Shown here: positions 62,102 through 64,000 of the stretch, in pieces
Numbering within the stretch: position 1 is the first letter of the stretch
How the letters are laid out: every line of letters begins with the position of its first letter
Origin: Loktanella sp. 3ANDIMAR09
GTDB lineage: Bacteria > Pseudomonadota > Alphaproteobacteria > Rhodobacterales > Rhodobacteraceae
Assembly: GCF_001420005.1 (NCBI RefSeq)
Contig: NZ_LJAK01000003.1
Location: 310,001-374,000, forward strand
Length of the DNA: 64,000 bases
Direction of reading: 5' to 3'
The notes under the pieces: model-generated
The model's input: the letters and a program-made list of their open reading frames with translations, nothing else
Database searches by the model: none
What the model was told of the DNA's origin: nothing
Position numbers and translations under genes: made by a program

Positions 62102-62446
62102 ATGAGTATGTCAAAAGGCGGCCTTGGCCGCAGCCAAGGCGTTATATACACCAGCCGTCGCCGGTTGAGCCACGGCAAGACGTTTACGATCGACGACAAC
62201 AATCTGATTGTCGCGCAACCCATCGGGTATCGCCCTGCGTTCCCGTGGCGCGGTGTGATGATCATCCTTGTATGCTGTTTCAGCATGAAGGCATTCGTCA
62301 TGGGAATCATGAGCGAGGCTGACTATGCCGCGCGGTTGGAGCAGTTGAACGAGGGTGTTCGGCTGGAACGGGTCGCGGCGTGGGTGATGCAGCCCGATCC
62401 CGTGTCTGGTGCGATTGCCGGATTCTGGGCACCGTCCCGGCACTGA
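62102..62446 (+). CDS. Hypothetical membrane-anchored protein
   Basis: A 114-residue protein: basic N-terminus (MSMSKGGLGRSQGVIYTSRRRLSHGKTFTIDDNNLIVAQPIGYR), one hydrophobic segment (PWRGVMIILVCCFSMKAFVMGIM), and an acidic/amphipathic C-terminus with ADYAARLEQLNEGVRLERVAAWVMQPDPVS. I do not know the family. The layout predicts a single-pass inner-membrane protein. A good terminator follows at 62477, supporting a real gene. Confidence 0.7.
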   Translation: MSMSKGGLGRSQGVIYTSRRRLSHGKTFTIDDNNLIVAQPIGYRPAFPWRGVMIILVCCFSMKAFVMGIMSEADYAARLEQLNEGVRLERVAAWVMQPDPVSGAIAGFWAPSRH

Positions 62447-62476
62447 AGCAAAAGAGCCTGCCCGCCAGCAAGATGT

Positions 62477-62511
62477 GACGCGACCGTGTCGGGCATGGTC
62501 GCGTCGTTTTT
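62477..62511 (+). terminator. Rho-independent terminator
   Basis: GACGCGACC, 11-nt loop, GGTCGCGTC, then GTTTTT. A 9-bp perfect stem 31 bp after the 62102-62446 gene. Confidence 0.85.
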
Positions 62512-62519
62512 ATGTCCGC

Positions 62520-62720
62520 TTAGCGGTAGGTGCCGCGGGCAACGGCGTCGATGTCGGCGCGGGTCAGGCCCAGGTCATCCAGCTCTCTTGCGGTCAGGCC
62601 CGACAGGGCCTTGCGGGTAACGCGGGCGTCATTCCATGCAGCGATTGCGGAAAACATCGTGCCGACAAAGCGCAGTGATCGCGGCAGGTTAAAGGTGCGG
62701 GAGTTTGAAATTACGGCCAT
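62520..62720 (-). CDS. DUF1127 domain protein
   Basis: A 66-residue basic protein with the C-terminal DUF1127 motif [35 protein letters not shown] (W-x-x-A/R...L..L....L.D.G..R.DI). Small DUF1127 proteins in alphaproteobacteria bind RNA and affect phosphate and carbon metabolism in some species; the function here is not known. ATG 62720 ([18 protein letters not shown]) is chosen over an upstream extension. Divergent from ruvC. Confidence 0.9.
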   Translation of the reverse strand: MAVISNSRTFNLPRSLRFVGTMFSAIAAWNDARVTRKALSGLTARELDDLGLTRADIDAVARGTYR

Positions 62721-62960
62721 TGGATCGTCCTGTGGGGTTTTTGCGCTGCACGCGTGGGCAGCGGTGAATATCATGATTGCCACGTAATTGGGCGGTGTAT
62801 GAATCAGAACCCCCGATTTTCGCATGGCCCATATGCAAAAAACGCCTGGTGCTCGCGGCGGCGCAGGCTGGGGCGCGCCGCTGCGGCGCTGATCTTGCTT
62901 GGTGTTTGTTCCCGCTTTGTGCTAGCCCTGTGGCCAAAGAAAACAAAAGGGGGCGTGGGC

Positions 62961-63467
62961 ATGCGGGTTTTGGGCGTCGATCCGGGGTTGCGGAACATGG
63001 GCTGGGGCATCGTCGATGTCGCCGGCAGTCGCATCACGCATGTGGCCAACGGGGTCTGTCACGGCACCGGCACCGATCTGGCAGACCGTCTGCTGGCGCT
63101 GCATCTGGCGCTGACGCAGGTGATTGCGGATTACGCCCCCGATCAGGCCGCGATCGAACAGACGTTCGTGAACAAGGACGCGGTCGGTACCCTGAAACTG
63201 GGGCAGGCGCGGGGGATCGCACTGCTGGTCGTCGCACAGGCCGGGATCAAGGCGGGGGAATATGCGCCCAATGCCGTGAAAAAGGCCGTCGTCGGTGTGG
63301 GTCACGCGGCCAAGGCGCAGATCGACCACATGGTGCGATTGCAACTGCCCGGCGTGCAATTGGCCGGGCCTGATGCGGCGGATGCGCTGGCCATCGCGAT
63401 CACCCATGCGCATCATCTGCAATCGGCGGGCCATCTGTCCCGCGCCATCGCAAAGGCGGCATCATGA
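62961..63467 (+). CDS. ruvC: Crossover junction endodeoxyribonuclease RuvC
   Basis: Resolves Holliday junctions with RuvAB. 168 residues; the catalytic acids are visible in [16 protein letters not shown] (Asp), [11 protein letters not shown] (Glu) and [13 protein letters not shown] (Asp pair). GGGGGCGTGGGC upstream of ATG 62961. An in-frame extension upstream is not conserved. It overlaps ruvA by 4 nt (ATGA). Confidence 0.96.
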   Translation: MRVLGVDPGLRNMGWGIVDVAGSRITHVANGVCHGTGTDLADRLLALHLALTQVIADYAPDQAAIEQTFVNKDAVGTLKLGQARGIALLVVAQAGIKAGEYAPNAVKKAVVGVGHAAKAQIDHMVRLQLPGVQLAGPDAADALAIAITHAHHLQSAGHLSRAIAKAAS

Positions 63468-64000
63468 TCGGTAAAATCTCGGGCCGGATCGACTATCGGG
63501 GGACGGATCACGTGCTGATCGACGTGCGCGGCGTGGGCTATGTGGTCTATGTCAGCGACCGGGTGATGGCAAGCCTGCCCGGCAACGGCGAGGCGGTGGC
63601 GCTGTATACCGACCTGCTGGTGCGCGAGGATATTTTGCAACTTTTTGGGTTCACCACCTTGGTGGAAAAGGAATGGCACCGGCTGTTGACGTCGGTGCAG
63701 GGGATCGGGGCCAAGGCGTCGCTGTCGATCCTGGGGGCCCTGGGCGCAGAGGGCGTCAGCAAGGCCATCGCACTGGGCGACTGGAACGCGCTGGCCAAGG
63801 CCAAGGGCGTGGGGCCCAAGACCGCGCAGCGCGTCGCCAACGAATTAAAGGACAAGGCCCCCGCCGTCATGGCAATGGGAGGCGGTGCAGCGGCCGTGCC
63901 GGATGATGACACCGTGATCGAGGCGGACGCACCCGCCGCGAGGCGCAAAACGCCAAGCGCACCGCGCCAGAACCCTGCACAAGCCGAGGCGCTGTCGGCC
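63464..64000 (+). CDS. ruvA: Holliday junction helicase subunit RuvA, 5' part
   Basis: Binds four-way junctions and loads RuvB. The 179 visible residues begin [31 protein letters not shown] (OB domain) and continue with two helix-hairpin-helix motifs, [20 protein letters not shown] and [19 protein letters not shown]. The frame runs to the window edge; the C-terminal RuvB-binding domain is mostly outside. The Ala/Pro-rich linker (residues about 145-175) is typical. ruvC-ruvA-ruvB order is expected. Confidence 0.94.
   Translation, partial: MIGKISGRIDYRGTDHVLIDVRGVGYVVYVSDRVMASLPGNGEAVALYTDLLVREDILQLFGFTTLVEKEWHRLLTSVQGIGAKASLSILGALGAEGVSKAIALGDWNALAKAKGVGPKTAQRVANELKDKAPAVMAMGGGAAAVPDDDTVIEADAPAARRKTPSAPRQNPAQAEALSA

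Noticed and set aside
1-64000. tRNA, rRNA or mobile-element genes
   Set aside because: I looked for cloverleaf patterns, rRNA sequence and transposase motifs and saw none. XerC is the housekeeping recombinase, not an integrase of a mobile element.

Overview
The window looks like a chromosomal segment of an aerobic alphaproteobacterium of the Rhodobacteraceae (Roseobacter group). Reasons: GC-rich coding bias, many GTG starts, short ATGA/GTGA gene overlaps, and family sets typical of that group (xerC-DUF484, DUF1178, DUF1636, DUF1127, phosphatidylcholine synthase, agl sugar transport, CbiX plus a CbiG-CobJ fusion). Housekeeping genes (rpsD, ileS, priA, ruvC/ruvA, def, aroQ, trpA) argue against a plasmid. 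No rRNA, tRNA, CRISPR array, prophage or transposase was found. The genus assignment is inference.

Layout. 1-2 kb: 5' part of lysC, an SDR oxidoreductase and DUF1178. 2-6.2 kb: a histone-deacetylase-family enzyme, then tightly coupled modABC-gntK. 6.2-8.6 kb: THUMP RNA methyltransferase and MltB-type transglycosylase, with an AT-rich island and a 20-bp palindrome upstream of the methyltransferase. 8.7-19.6 kb: two cobalamin blocks. On the minus strand lie DUF1636-cobC-cobD. On the plus strand lie a small membrane protein, cbiX, cobH, cobL, cobI, cbiG-cobJ and cobM, separated by repeated palindromic elements. A pseudo-receiver protein and a glutathionyl-hydroquinone reductase sit between the blocks. 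19.7-25 kb: a hypothetical gene, a MalY-type lyase, three tandem peptide deformylase homologues (the last lacking the catalytic Glu), trpA, a 61-residue membrane protein and ychF.

25.2-27.9 kb: a two-gene minus-strand operon encoding a radical SAM protein with a helix-hairpin-helix and a DUF4130-UdgX fusion; this is the least understood functional unit here. 28-33.8 kb: LacI regulator plus aglEFGK transporter with a perfect 16-bp operator. 33.9-38.4 kb: aroQ, glpD, glpK and a DUF606 pair. 38.5-46.2 kb: rpsD, PPOX flavoprotein, sorbosone-type dehydrogenase, sulfatase, hisC-tyrA and an extensin-family protein. 46.5-54.3 kb: ileS, thioesterase-ogt, pcs, an isoprenylcysteine-type methyltransferase, GNAT, xerC-DUF484. 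54.5-64 kb: priA, SbtA-type bicarbonate transporter with divergent LysR, MFS, msrA, prmA, two small proteins, ruvC and the 5' part of ruvA.

Repeats. Three kinds of short extragenic element recur: (A/B) GGAGTATTTTTGGCAAGATGAT-like and GGGATATTT...CCAGAAGAAG-like blocks; GGGGGC-GCT-GCCCCC-type hairpins beside them; and (C) hairpins with a conserved TTTTCGCGAAAA or TTTTCGCAGAAAA core whose outer arms differ from copy to copy but always stay complementary.
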